From: Pseudoneurospora amorphoporcata
Taxonomy: Eukaryota; Ascomycota; Sordariomycetes; Sordariales; Sordariaceae
Length of the DNA: 64,000 bases
Direction of reading: 5' to 3'
Assembly (NCBI GenBank): GCA_033297205.1
Contig: MU859120.1
Location: 62,001 to 126,000 of the forward strand
Shown here piece after piece: positions 11,921-23,405 of the stretch (the stretch's first letter is position 1; each line of letters begins with the position of its first letter). The notes under the pieces were generated by a model. It was given only the letters and a program-made list of their open reading frames with translations. It was not told the DNA's origin and did not search any database. The translations under genes were made by a program, and so were the position numbers.

Positions 11921-13057
11921 ATGGCCGCCTCTCGTACTGCCACCCGCACTCTCCGCGCTCTGCGCACCTCGACTCGCCCTGCGCTCACTGCCGCGCCCCG
12001 CGCTGCTTTCCGCCAGGGTGGTCGTCGCCTCTACTCTTCTGAGCCCGCCAAGTCCGGTGGCTCCAACATCTGGGCCTGGGCTATCGGTGCTGGTGCTCTC
12101 GGTGCCGGTGGTCTCTGGTATCTCAACCAGGACGGCGCTTCCGCCACCCCGAAGGTTGTCGCTCCCAAGTTCGAGGACTACCAGGCCGTCTACAACGAGA
12201 TTGCCTCCCGCCTCGAGGAGAAGGAAGACTATGACGATGGCAGCTACGGCCCCGTCCTCGTCCGTCTCGCCTGGCACGCCAGCGGTACCTATGACAAGGA
12301 GACCGGCACTGGTGGCTCCAACGGTGCCACCATGCGCTTCGCTCCCGAGTCTGACCACGGTGCCAACGCCGGCCTGAAGGCTGCTCGCGACTTCCTCGAG
12401 CCCGTCAAGGGTAAGCTGCTACCGTTCTTTCTATAATCGCGGGGCTTCAACTTACTAACGCTCTGAACAGCCAAGTTCCCTTGGATCTCCTACTCCGACC
12501 TCTGGATCCTTGCCGGTGTCTGCGCCATCCAGGAGATGCAGGGCCCCACCATCCCCTACCGCCCCGGTCGCCAGGACCGTGATGTCGCTGCCTGCACTCC
12601 CGATGGCCGTCTTCCCGATGCCACCCAGGCCCAGGACCATCTCCGCAACATCTTCTACCGCATGGGCTTCAACGATCAGGAGATCGTTGCTCTTGCCGGT
12701 GCTCACGCTCTCGGCCGCTGCCACGCCGACCGCTCCGGCTTTGACGGCCCCTGGACCTTCTCCCCTACCGTCATGACCAACGACTTCTACAGGCTCCTTC
12801 TCGACGAGAAGTGGCAGTGGAAGAAGTGGAACGGCCCCAAGCAGTATGAGGACAAGAAGACCAAGTCCCTCATGATGCTTCCCGCCGACATGGCCCTCAT
12901 CCAGGATAAGACGTTCAAGCAATGGGTTCAGAAGTATGCCGCCGACAACGAGCTCTTCTTCCAGGACTTCTCCAACGTCATTGTCAAGCTCTTCGAGCTC
13001 GGTGTTCCCTTCGCCGAGAACTCCGAGCGCTGGGTCTTCAAGCCCGTCAACGCCTAA
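11921..13057 (+). CDS. CCP1: Cytochrome c peroxidase, mitochondrial
   Basis: Predicted 358-aa class I haem peroxidase that reduces H2O2 with electrons from cytochrome c in the mitochondrial intermembrane space. Exons are 11921-12410 and 12471-13057; the 60-bp intron has a TTACTAACG branch site. The N-terminus is arginine-rich with few acidic residues (presequence, roughly residues 1-37), followed by a hydrophobic WAWAIGAGALGAGGLWYL segment near 51-68. That matches the bipartite sorting signal used by this enzyme. The distal pocket R115, W118 and H119 lies in RLAWH, the proximal haem ligand H242 is in LAGAHALGRCH, and W258 in GPW is the cation-radical tryptophan. Codon use is strongly biased to C-ending codons, which suggests high expression. 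All catalytic residues are present. Confidence 0.96.
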
Positions 13058-14346
13058 GTCAGTGCTTTCAGATGAGCCTGTAGCGGAAAGAGGATTTTGA
13101 AAAAAAAAAAAATAAAGGTATTGAGGGTTTAGATGAGGAAGGGCATAGACTTTCGAGCTTTTTCCTCGTGTATATCATATCTTTGCATACCACCTCGTTT
13201 CCCTCAGGGGTTACGGAAGTGGTTTACTGGCGCCTTTTGTGTTTTAGATGTTAGCGAGGACTAGATTTTGTGTCTTAATGTCGATACCTTTTTCTTTTGT
13301 GATGTCATTCGCTAGTCAGGGCATTCGTGAGCGAGCTGTTTAATGAGGTGAAGCGTAGAATCACTGAGGTGCGCCGTGATTAGTGACTGGGTTGGAAGTC
13401 GTTGGGGTTCAGAGGTCAAGGTGTCCTTTCGTTGCGGCATGAGAGAAGAGGGGGAGGGGCTGAAAGTCGAGGATAACCCGATAGGTTGGATGCTTCCGGA
13501 CGGATAGATCAGATCCAGCCACCATCGCTTCGCCGTCGATGCCCGGTTCATCGGTCGTTCATCGGTGAGCCTATCCCGTCATGGTCCCCAGACTCTCGGG
13601 AGGGCGGGGAGGGGCAATCGTGGGCCATGACGAGTGGGTGACTGGGAGACAACCCGACAGGTCGAACATGAGGTCCGTCCAAAGTCCCAGCAACCATTAC
13701 TAGCTTCCCCCGCATTCTCCATCTTCCACTTGGACCCTGGCGATCCTGACTCGCAGCCCACAGCCTCGCAGCCCTACCGAATCTCCATCCTGCATGCCTT
13801 GATTTCCGCGCGGGGAGAAAGTTTTCTTCTGTGGGGTCTGGTGGTTCAGGTCATGGTGGTGAAGCACAACATCTGCACCACTTCACAGCACGGCACCTCT
13901 GGATTTCCGGTTTCACGAAGCACGTCAACTCAGCTGGCGCAATTTCAAATGCGATGCACAATCATCAATCCAAGGAGAACTGCACACAGCCTGCATAAGT
14001 ACGCTACAAGTGAGGGAATAGGAGAGCTAGTTGGCTATCCGAGATGTCAACTTCAGTGAACTGTCTGATATGCTTGGGTTTCCTTTCGAATGTCTACTAG
14101 CTAGGACAGTTAAAAACTCCAGCAGAGGTATAATCTCCGAGTATGGTGTCGTGATGGAATTGATCGCGAGTGATTGCTTCATGTGGTGATTTTCTGAGCT
14201 TCTCCGAAAGGTGCACGTCAACGCCAGGGTTAGGGTCAGATATCCTCTCCGGCTTTAACTTGACGTCAACTTTTCATCCTCATCTTTCGGTGAACTTTCC
14301 CTTCTCCAACTTCCGGACTAAGACTCGTTGGAGATCCGTCACCGCC
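13058..14346. other. CCP1 3' region and ATP11 upstream region
   Basis: No supported gene in about 1.3 kb. An A-rich tract running into AATAAA (13100-13116) lies some 50 bp after the CCP1 stop and may serve 3'-end formation. The rest has no clear structure. Confidence 0.45.
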
Positions 14347-15345
14347 ATGGCCTCCCTTCGCACTGCGGGCATGCTTCGGCATCTTACACATCCATGCTCT
14401 CACGTCCGCACACTGCGCGCCTCCAACCAACGGCGATGGGCTCAAGTTCACGACGTGCGCTTCCTCGCCACGACTCAGCAGCCTCGCAGTGTCATCGAGA
14501 AATACCGCCAAAAGTTGGAAAGTAAGGCCAAGGAGGAGGGTCTCCCTGATATCGACGCCCTCAAGCAGGCGTACAAGGACAAGATTGAGCGTCTGCGCAA
14601 GGAAACCGACGCTGCGACTAAACTACCGGGTGCTCCTGCTCCGGCTGCCCCCACTGTTGCTGCTGATGCCGCCGCCGCCGAGTCTAATGCTACTACAACA
14701 ACGGAAGCCGCACCGCAAAAGCCAACAAAATCCGGTTCAGGCTCCGGCTCCGGCTCCGGCATCAAGCCCCTCTCCGAGATTCTCGACATGATCAAGGCCC
14801 GCGACCTCCCCATCAAGGAACTCTCCGCCATCTGGCGTCTGCGCTACGCCACCAACCCGCACTCTTTGTGCGCCGTCATTCCGTCAGAGACCTACTCAGC
14901 CATGGACACGCTGGCGCGCTCGCGCCCGCACTTCGTGCTTCCCGTGCCGCACCCGGACCAGGGCGCGGAGATCCACTTCCTGCAGTGGACCTGGGACGCC
15001 GCGACGGCGACGTCTACCGTGCTGTTCACGCAGCTGGCCGAGTACAAGAACCGCGGCGAGTTTGCGCAGCCGCACACGACGGTCACGCACTACATGGACT
15101 TTAGCGCCGACAAGGGCGTGGTGCTGATGCAGGGCCAGGTCATGGAGGACAGAGGTGTGACGCCCCAGAACGCGCAGTGGTTGCTCATGTGTCTTCAGAG
15201 GTTTTATGGTGGTTGGGACGGCACTGGTGGTGAGCAGGGCCAGGAGAGGGCGAACGAGCGCAGGAATTTATTGGACTGGTTTGCGATGGGCGATCAGCGG
15301 TTTAGCGTGGAGAAGCTGTTGGAGGAGGCGGAGAGGATGGGTTAA
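14347..15345 (+). CDS. ATP11: ATP synthase F1 assembly chaperone ATP11
   Basis: Predicted 332-aa, intronless mitochondrial matrix chaperone. Members bind free F1 beta subunit and hold it until it joins alpha. The start chosen is the ATG at 14347 (ACCGCCATGG, a strong context). It gives an N-terminus rich in R and H without acidic residues, as expected for a presequence. A charged helix with SVIEKYRQKLESKAKEEGLP follows, then an Ala/Thr-rich and Gly-Ser linker near residues 95-140. The conserved ATP11 core runs from PLSEILD to the C-terminus, including IKELSAIWRLRY, the FVLPVPH strand and the YMDFSADKGVVLMQGQV segment. An upstream in-frame extension is open but lacks presequence character. Confidence 0.9.
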   Translation: MASLRTAGMLRHLTHPCSHVRTLRASNQRRWAQVHDVRFLATTQQPRSVIEKYRQKLESKAKEEGLPDIDALKQAYKDKIERLRKETDAATKLPGAPAPAAPTVAADAAAAESNATTTTEAAPQKPTKSGSGSGSGSGIKPLSEILDMIKARDLPIKELSAIWRLRYATNPHSLCAVIPSETYSAMDTLARSRPHFVLPVPHPDQGAEIHFLQWTWDAATATSTVLFTQLAEYKNRGEFAQPHTTVTHYMDFSADKGVVLMQGQVMEDRGVTPQNAQWLLMCLQRFYGGWDGTGGEQGQERANERRNLLDWFAMGDQRFSVEKLLEEAERMG

Positions 15346-15627
15346 CAGACGTTGAATGGGTTGGTCGGTCGTTGTAAGTGTCATAGGAAAACTGTTGTAT
15401 GATAATGTTGGTGAGCTCATTCGGAGAATGTGGCTCCTGGTATGTATAGGGCGATTTAGATACCCGCCTTTAGATGGACAGTACAGTATATCAAAACCTA
15501 CCTATTGACCTATCTTTCACGTAGGCATCGAAATCACATCAACGCAAGCCGGAAAATGGCAGTTGGTATAAGCGTACGGTATCCAAATTCGATTTTTCGC
15601 AACACGCATCTCTCAACTACACTCATC

Positions 15628-17589
15628 TTAAAGCTTTGAGCCCGCAGCACGCTCCTCCTGCCTCACTTTGTCCCTCAATAGTCTCCGGAGAATCTTTCCA
15701 CTAGGCGACTTGGGCACCTCTGCAACAAACCGAACGCCTCCGCGGAGCTTCTTATGGGGGGCAACTTGCTTGGCCACGTATTCGACAATCTCCTGCGCCT
15801 TGTTGTCGTTGGCTTGTACGCCTGGCCTAAGGACGACGTACGCCCGAGGCACTTCGGTAGCCTGGCTGTGGTCCTCGACGCCAATCACACACACGTCCGT
15901 TACATCGCTATGACCAAGGATGAGACCTTCGAGCTCGGCTGGTGGGACGGGGAAACCCTCTGGAAGGAGGATAATGTCAGTGATCAGTCTCAAAGCTTTT
16001 GGGTTAGGTACCTGGTGAGAAAAGACGATGACTTACTGTACTTGATCAACTCCTTGAGACGATCCACGCAGTACATGTTGCCGTGTTTGTCGATGTGAAA
16101 CATGTCTCCGGTCTTGAAGTAGCCGTCCTCTGAAAAGGCCTCCTTTGTGCGCTCTGGATTCTTATAATAACCCTTGAACACATTAGGTCCCTTGATCCAT
16201 AGCTCGCCGACCTGTCCAACATAGTTAGTCATACCATTTCAATGAATGAGAAGCGGGACACAACTACACACCTCGCCATCAGCAACCTCTTTGCCCTGCT
16301 CATCCACCAGCTTCGCCTCCATATTCGGCATCATCTTGCCGCAGGAACCCATAAACTTGGCCCACTCATCCACAGTCTGGCACGTCACCACGGGACTGGA
16401 CTCGCTCAGACCGTAGCCTTGCTTGACCGGAATCTTAAGACGCTGCCACACGGCCTCGGTGAGTTCGCTCGTCAGCGGCGCGGCGCCCGAGTGCATGATT
16501 TTGAGGGTGCTGAGATCGTACTTGTCCACGAGCGGGCTCTTGCCGAAGGCCAGCACAACGGGAGGGGAGACATAAAAGCCCGTGATGCGCTGGTCCTGGA
16601 TCGTCTGTAGGGCTTTTTCCAGGTCGAAGCGCTCGACGACGAACATCTCCCAGCCCAGGTAGAGACACATGATGAGGGCGCATGTGAGACCCTGCAATGG
16701 TGCATCGGGTCAGTCGAAGTTTTCGGGGATGGGGTAGGATTAGACAAAGAACTTACATAGATATGGAAAAACGGAAGCACGCCCAGAAATTTATCACCTT
16801 CACCATCCAACCCGCCAGTCGCAGACCAATACCTCCCATCAACATCCGTACTCTGCAGGATGTTGGACACAACGTTCAGATGTGTCAGGCACACGCCCTT
16901 GGGCAGGCCCGTGGTGCCGGAGCTGTACACCAAAAAGACGAGGTCCTTCTCCGGGTTGATGTTGGCCTTCCTGAAGCGGGCGGGGAAGTCGACGCACTTG
17001 ATGTTGCGGAAGTGCTTGAATTTCTTGGACGGGTCGCTGTGTTGGCCGATCAGGATGATGCGGTCGTTAGGGATACCGGCCTTCTTCGCCGCTTCGACAG
17101 CGGTCTTGAGGAAGGGAGCTTGCGTGACGATGGCCTTGGCGCCCGAGTCTTTGAGTTGGAAGGTGAGTTCTTGTACGGTGTAGAGCGGGTTGGCGGGCGA
17201 GACGACGGCGCCAGCCCAGATGGCGCCGAGGGTGACGATGGGGGTCTTGGTGGTTGGGAGTTGATGTCAGCATGCTTTTTCAGTCCTTTTCTCTTCAGAG
17301 AGTCAACGCTACACTTCATGTATCGGCAATGGCTTACATCAATGCTATTCGGCGTATACAAGGCAAGAACGTCACCCTTCTTCCATTTCCACATATCCTT
17401 CATGCCCTTGCCAAAGTCGATGGAGGCAGCCCGTATTTGGTCCCAAGTATGCGAGAGCTTGGTGTTTTCGGCGCAGGTCATCACCCTCTTGGAGGTCGGG
17501 AACGGGACATCTTTCCGGTCAAAAACAAGAGACCAGACATCGACATTGGTGGGGATGTCCAAATCCTTGAAGGGTGAAGTGAAAGGCAT
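15628..17589 (-). CDS. Peroxisomal acyl-CoA / 4-coumarate-CoA-type ligase
   Basis: Predicted 555-aa adenylate-forming enzyme that activates a carboxylic acid with ATP and joins it to CoA. Exons on the minus strand: 17589-17338, 17245-16757, 16691-16272, 16211-16037, 15959-15628, in frame. The AMP-binding P-loop YSSGTTGLPKG, the GYGLSE motif, the GYFKTGD motif and the C-terminal SGKILRR lysine region are all present. The protein ends in SKL, a canonical PTS1 signal, so it should be imported into peroxisomes. The acid is unknown: plant 4CL-like fungal homologues act on phenylpropanoid, fatty or other aromatic acids. Its neighbours do not indicate a pathway. Confidence 0.9.
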
Positions 17590-18059
17590 CGTGAACAGCG
17601 GGGGCTTGGGAGGTAGTGAGGAGCAACACAACAACTCGAAATGACTTTTTCACTCTACTTTGCTAAAAACAAGGTGAGAAGAGTGTAAGTGGTCGTTTGC
17701 TTTGTTTCCAGAATTCCAGATGGGAAGAACCCAATCAACGTTTCTCCAAGAAACGAAGGGATGTATCTATCTTTAAAAGACGAGCCGATCTCGAATCGGA
17801 TCTTGCCGCTGAGGAGTTGGTTGGCCAGACTTGGGGACCAAAGCGGCCCCGAGTGCAACCAACAAACGAACTCCAAGCTACAGTCGACTAACCAAAGACA
17901 GAGGATTGGATATCATGGACTGGCATGCTTCTTCTCTCTATCCTGCCCTGTACGGCGGATTTGCTTGCTCACAAGGGGAAACAAGATGCCGTGTCATCGA
18001 ATCGGATATCAGCGGGCTTTAGTCAGAAAGAGGGGATTGGATGGGTTCGGAAGCTGTGG

Positions 18060-18066
18060 TTTTTTT

Positions 18067-18097
<31 letters not shown>

Positions 18098-18282
18098 TTT
18101 GCCAACACCCCCCCCCCCCGACCCCCGATTTTTGGGTAAAAATTTGGTGAATAATTTTGGTGCCGGGCCCCCCCCCCCCCAAAATGTGGAAAAAAAANNN
18201 NNNNNNNCGCGGCGGCGCGGCCGGCGCCCCGGCGCCGCCGGGCCCGCCCGCCGCCCCCCCCGCCCCCCCCCCCCCCCCCCGG
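18060..18282. other. Assembly gap (10 N) in homopolymer sequence
   Basis: Ten N lie at 18198-18207. They are flanked by a T17 run, about 21 G (18077-18097), two C runs, and then an almost purely G/C stretch ending in a long C run (to about 18280). Base composition differs sharply from everything around it. This looks like low-quality contig ends, and any feature inside it should be ignored. Confidence 0.85.
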
Positions 18283-19434
18283 ACGCATGACCCGCCGCTG
18301 CCGTCCCGAGATGTTGGGGTAAAGTTGGGGTCAAGTATGGGGTGCCGAGGCCCGTCGGACAGCATTTGGCGGAAATGCATTTCCACCCAGACCTTTCTCT
18401 TTTTTCTTTCTCACAACAACACTCCGATGTCGTCGCATGTTCGATTGTGATAAAGATGTCATCCCGTTCAGTTATTATCTGCCTGAGAGCCGATAAGAGC
18501 TGAGGATGATTGGATCGCTTTTTAGTAAAAAATCTGGCTCTCTGCTCAGTCCCGTTGTCCTCCTCACTTTGCCATCTTCCTCGCCTTGCACCAGTATACT
18601 TATCCTCATGCGCTCTATCCACGTGCTTCACTGTCATCACTAACATGCGATAGGAGAGATGTCTGTCTGATATGATGGCCCTCTTTGTCGGAGCAGTCGC
18701 GAGTAAGCAGATGCTGTGGACGAGATCCGGGTTTGCTCGGTCATGGGTTTTGGTCAAATAGATCACTATCGAATACGAGGAATCAAGGGATTATCCATCA
18801 ACAGCCCATGATAATCCCCAAGCCTAGGAAGCGCTACCATGGCTTGGAATTAGCTTTGGTTTTGTCTTTCACTGTGTTCGAACTGGAACTGGAGGAGTTC
18901 AATCCTACCCTACGAGGCAATCCGGAACACAACCGAAGGGGTCAACAACACCCCCATGAGGCAGGGGTATGAGGCAGTCAGGGGAAGTCCAAAAGGTGCG
19001 ACGTTGTCGAGACATTTCTTGGCATCTTCAAGGGGAGTCGTCAGATATTGCAATTCGGCAACCGTTGCCAAAGTTACTTCGAGGAAACTTTAACCGCACG
19101 GCACCGATATCATCAAGCCGGTATAGTTGGGATCATGGGAACCCGCCGACTGCGGATGAAACAAGAACCCAGTGAAAAAGGCACTAGATCTTTCTTTCGT
19201 CTTAACCCTTCCCTTGTCCTGCACCCTCAAAACGGGCTTCTACATTGTTTGGGTGGTAGATTTTACCAGGAACCATGAGCGCGATTCGGGCAAACATGTT
19301 TGGACATACGGGCATATGTTGGAATTCGAGGGAGCTTTCAGTTGAAGCTGGGTCTCAAACGCAGATCACAATGGCCGGGTAGTGTTTCAAGCGGATGAAT
19401 GTGTTCCAGACTGACCGAGCTGGTCTGAACATGT

Positions 19435-19446
19435 TCTATAAGATGC
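19435..19446 (+). promoter_or_regulatory. Possible TATA element of the secreted-protein gene
   Basis: TCTATAAGATGC lies about 200 bp before the start codon and is followed by a pyrimidine-rich leader, a plausible core promoter for a strongly expressed gene. This is sequence resemblance only. Confidence 0.35.
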
Positions 19447-19644
19447 AAGAGCATCCGGCGAGAGAGTGGCCGATTTCTTTCCTCATTCTTATTCTCCATC
19501 AAAGCCCTTCACTTAAAACGTTCTTTTCAACTTACAGCTGTGCTGTCTTTTAGTTGTACTTTCTGTATTCTCCACGTTTCATTCCAAAGACACTCTCATT
19601 ATGTACCAATACCTCGACGGTTCTTACATCCTCCAACAGTCAAA

Positions 19645-20260
19645 ATGCAGTTCAAGTTCGCCTTCGTCTTCACTCTCCTTACCTCCGCCCTCGCTGCGCC
19701 CTGCGCAGTCGATACGCGGGACTTGAGCAAGCGGGCTCTTTCTGCCCAAAGCTACTCCCAGTTCCAAGTCTCGAGCGGCGTTGGTGGTAACGCCCTGGCC
19801 GAAGTCAAGGCAAAGTTTCCTGTAAGCCATTCCGCCCTTCTCGCTTTTCCTCCGACGACCCTTCTGTACAGCACACGTACCTAACAATTCTCGCAAACAG
19901 ATTGACGAAAACAACCTAGCCTCCGTCTCCGACGCCGACCTGGCCATCATCAAAGCCGCGCGCCAGACGGCCGAGAACGCCGAGACCAAGGCGGGCGGCT
20001 TCAACGAGGCCATCAAAGCTGCCGGCAGCACCAAGACTACGGCCGGCGCGGCCCTCCAGGTCGGCAAGATCAAGAACAAAGTCCTCAAGCTCAAGCTCTT
20101 CACCCTCGCCCAGCAGATCGAGCAGGCTAAGGGGGGCAAGGACAACTCGGCCAAGATCGCCGAGGAGACCAAGAAGCTCAACAAGAACATTGAGCTCGAC
20201 AAGGCGGCTGCCGGCGAGAAGAGCACCAGTGTTAACTTCCAGGGTACTAGCCAGCCTTAA
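19645..20260 (+). CDS. Small secreted protein with Kex2 site
   Basis: Predicted 178-aa secreted protein of unknown function. Exons are 19645-19821 and 19901-20260 (79-bp intron). Residues 1-18 form a signal peptide (hydrophobic FAFVFTLLTSALAA), followed by a short propeptide ending in the dibasic pair KR at 29-30, a Kex2 cleavage pattern. The mature part is mostly helical, rich in Ala, Lys and Glu, with no aromatic cluster and essentially no cysteine (one Cys, in the propeptide). The second exon uses almost only C/G-ending codons, as highly expressed fungal genes do. Similar small secreted proteins occur in many Sordariomycetes and are often listed as effector candidates. No enzymatic motif is seen. 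Confidence 0.8.
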
Positions 20261-23200
20261 ATTGGTGGTCAATGACTACCATGAGAGCTGAACAGAACGG
20301 AGGAAAGCGTATCTACTGGGATCATAGTCCCTGTGCAGAGAGAGGTACCGATGCCCAATGGGTAGCGTGGAGTGGAAAGAGTTCTTTCTGGGATGGGACA
20401 AATAAAATAATACTAGTGTTGGGTTCATATCGTTTTCCCTCCATCTCTTCACCGGTCATCGGTGACAGTGCGTTGTGTCGTGATGTTAAGCATCAACCTT
20501 AGAAAAGCAATCGGTCGCAGTAACTAGAGGTACCTAGAGATAGTATTCCGGCCGTCGCCAAAGGTGCTTGAAGGGATGCCTTCCTTGACACAGCGGCCCC
20601 GAGTCCCGTGCTCTTGCGTATCATTCAAATTCATCTCTCTTGGTGTGTCTTGGGGAAAGAGCGAACGCCGGAGACTCGATCACAAGTTCCATCCCGGCTT
20701 CCGGCACCATACCGCTTGGAAGGCGCACCCAAGTGGGTGTTCTTGCCCACTCGAGTTCAACCGACTGTCAACATCCTCGCAAAATTTTATCCCTATACTC
20801 CCTCACATCTTCTTGACAACTGAAGCTGAAGAGATCACCAAATCGTGGAACATATCCACCTGCATTACAGCATACGGCGACACTCAGCCTGGGGTCCGCG
20901 CTTTGGATGTCTCGCAGAGGTATCAAACTCTGTTGTTGTTCTCCCAATCTACAAGCACCTGATCCGACTGACTTGCGACGAAATTTCAGCGGCGGAAAAG
21001 AACACAACAACCATGTGTTTACAGAAATTGCAGGGACCGACCGACAGTGATCAGAAAGACGACTGAGGGTTGGCTACCTTTGGAAAGAATGGGCTGTGGA
21101 GGTACATCGTTCGCCGCTCCAACGTTTAGACATATCGTTCGTGTCGGTGAGTACTCAAAATGTGACCATGTCAATGTGGCATTTATAGCAACCCATTGAT
21201 TGAATTCGGTGAAAGATGGTGTATAGCTCTCAAAGCCTGGGAATACATATGACCATGGATGTAGGGTAGACAAGGTAAGGATAAACCCATTGGCCAATCC
21301 TAATCTCCAAGATCATCCATTGCCATATCTCAGCACTACACCGCCTAGAGGATGTAACATCCCATCATCAGAGCCCACCTGTCTGCTCTGCCTACGATCC
21401 AGAAGAGAACTGATGTATGCAATGCACGATACTTTTATAGTAACACTCGCCTGGATGTTGACGAGGTTTTAGACTACCGACGCTACCTACCACCGTCTAA
21501 CTAATGTAGTCGTAGTACCCCCCTTAACTGCACGTCAAAAACTGTTTGAACACTACCCTGGATCACCGAATCGGAAGTCTGGAATGGTTTACCCGTCACA
21601 CCTCCCATTTCCCCTTGATCATGAGACATACATGCGTTTCCTGGCATACAACAACAACAACAACAGCAACAACAGTTTAAAGAACGTGGTACAAGAGATA
21701 GCGTATGTCAACGAACCACCTCTTCAGTGCCTTTTGTTGCTACACACCCATGTTGGACAAGGCCATACCTACTCGGATCCAAGGCAGATGGACAGTAAAA
21801 GGTATAAAGGCTCCAAAGCCCCCCTCGTGCGTGCAGTCATGAGGTCGATGCTAGGTCAGTAAAGGTCCAGTCCTCCTGCTTGCTCAATAAGTGCGACACA
21901 AGCCGTCTCCAACGACACCAACTGCTGTCAAACATTGGTCAATCGTTCAACAACCTCTCGCAACTTTCTCCCTTCCCATTGTCCGGCCAACAAAAAGCCG
22001 CCTTGTGCTCAAAGTGAGACAGTCAATTGCTGAGGGAGACAAGCAAATAGCGAGAAAAGGTACGTTCTCTGAGAGAGGTATGGGGCGGGAACCAATACTG
22101 ATAGTGAAGTTGAAGTAGATTAACAGAAGATCAAGCTCATCATGGCCGATAAGCCCTGTGACCACCACGCGACACACGGGTGCAGGGCGGTAGTTCCGGG
22201 AATCCAGAGTCTATGCGCAAACTGCGCGAAGGGGAATTGTTAAGGGGGGACAGGGGGAAAGGGGGGGAAAAGCTGCACTATCGGAAATTTCGAGAGCCCA
22301 CCGAAGCCAATACACAATCAGACGCGAAGTAACGGAGGAGAATCGAAAGCACAACAAGGAGAAATGGATAAACTTTGTCAGGAAGCGAAGGCGCCGCTGT
22401 TTTATTCATCGGGGTGGGCACAGCGCGTCGGATTAATGGGAGGGAAGAAATGAAAAGACAGAAAGAAGTCTTTGCTGCAGAAGCGTTCGAGAGCAATGGG
22501 TGTCAGACATTGTACAGACAGCTGAGGTTGGAAGCGGCGTCGTCCGTGTACCTATGTAATATCCCCAATGAGGCTGATCGGATAGACACGAAAGAACGAT
22601 CGACGACGGTTGCGGAGTCATCAGCCTTCCCACCCCAAGTCTACGTCTGTGGCATGGAGATTATCATTACCCGTGACGAGCTGATCCATGATAGGGAGGG
22701 AGGGGGACTACTTTGAGACAAGGTTTCAAAAAGCCTATTCTAGCGTGCATCGGTATTTCCTCCCCGACATAGGGCTGAACACGATATTACACACATGAAA
22801 CAAGAGGTAGAGACTGGTTACGCTAGTCGGGACAAGACAGTGTTTTATCGCAATATTCACATAGTGACACGGGTGGATCATTCAGTTCTTGACTTTATAT
22901 CCCATTCCATTTTCGGCGGCACATGATCGCATGCGACATGAAACCTTTCTCTATATAAGACACCATTCCATTTTCTCCACCTTGACGCCGTTGACTTAGG
23001 TCTAACACACCCACTTAGCCGGCCTGGTGCCCAGTTCCCTTGTTTCTCTAAAAGCCTTTCTAAGAATATGCCAACCAGTAGCCCCAATGAAACAAATGTT
23101 TGAGGATAAAGGAATAATATCAAAAAGGTTTTTGAGTTGCCCAGTATGTTGTGGTATCAAACAAAGAAATCCTTTTCTGCCGCCAAAGAAGCCTCAAGCC

Positions 23201-23405
23201 ATTGCAACACCACCCCCATTGTTTTGCTGTTCAAGAATCAAAGATACGGGTATCATCCGTCGAGTAATCAGAATCGAAAGTCCAAAAAGTAGCACCAGAA
23301 AAAAGAAAGAAATTCGGATGCGGTCGTTAAATCACGCTCCAGTGAATGGCGCGTAGATGATGTTGATGATGTACGTGACCCAGTCACAAGACTAGATCAA
23401 GACAT
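20261..23405. other. 3.1-kb gene-poor region
   Basis: No reading frame here has a credible start, codon pattern or family resemblance. It holds an (ACA)n microsatellite at about 21648-21675 and a G-run cluster at 22231-22267 (runs of 4, 6, 5 and 7 G separated by A-rich spacers). It contains the 3' ends of both flanking genes, which converge on it. Confidence 0.45.

Larger units (their letters stand above)
17590..19644. other. Intergenic region with assembly gap
   Basis: About 2 kb between the divergently transcribed ligase (-) and the small secreted protein (+). Apart from the homopolymer/gap block at 18060-18282 I see no gene. Reading frames that cross the gap are artefacts of G and C runs. 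The final 150 bp are pyrimidine-rich leader sequence. Confidence 0.5.

Noticed and set aside
16697..17644. 315-codon open frame opposite the acyl-CoA ligase
   Set aside because: It spans the ligase exons and introns on the opposite strand and shows no protein-like pattern.
18023..18766. Gly/Pro-rich open frames crossing the N gap
   Set aside because: They come from homopolymer runs and Ns and cannot be trusted as coding.
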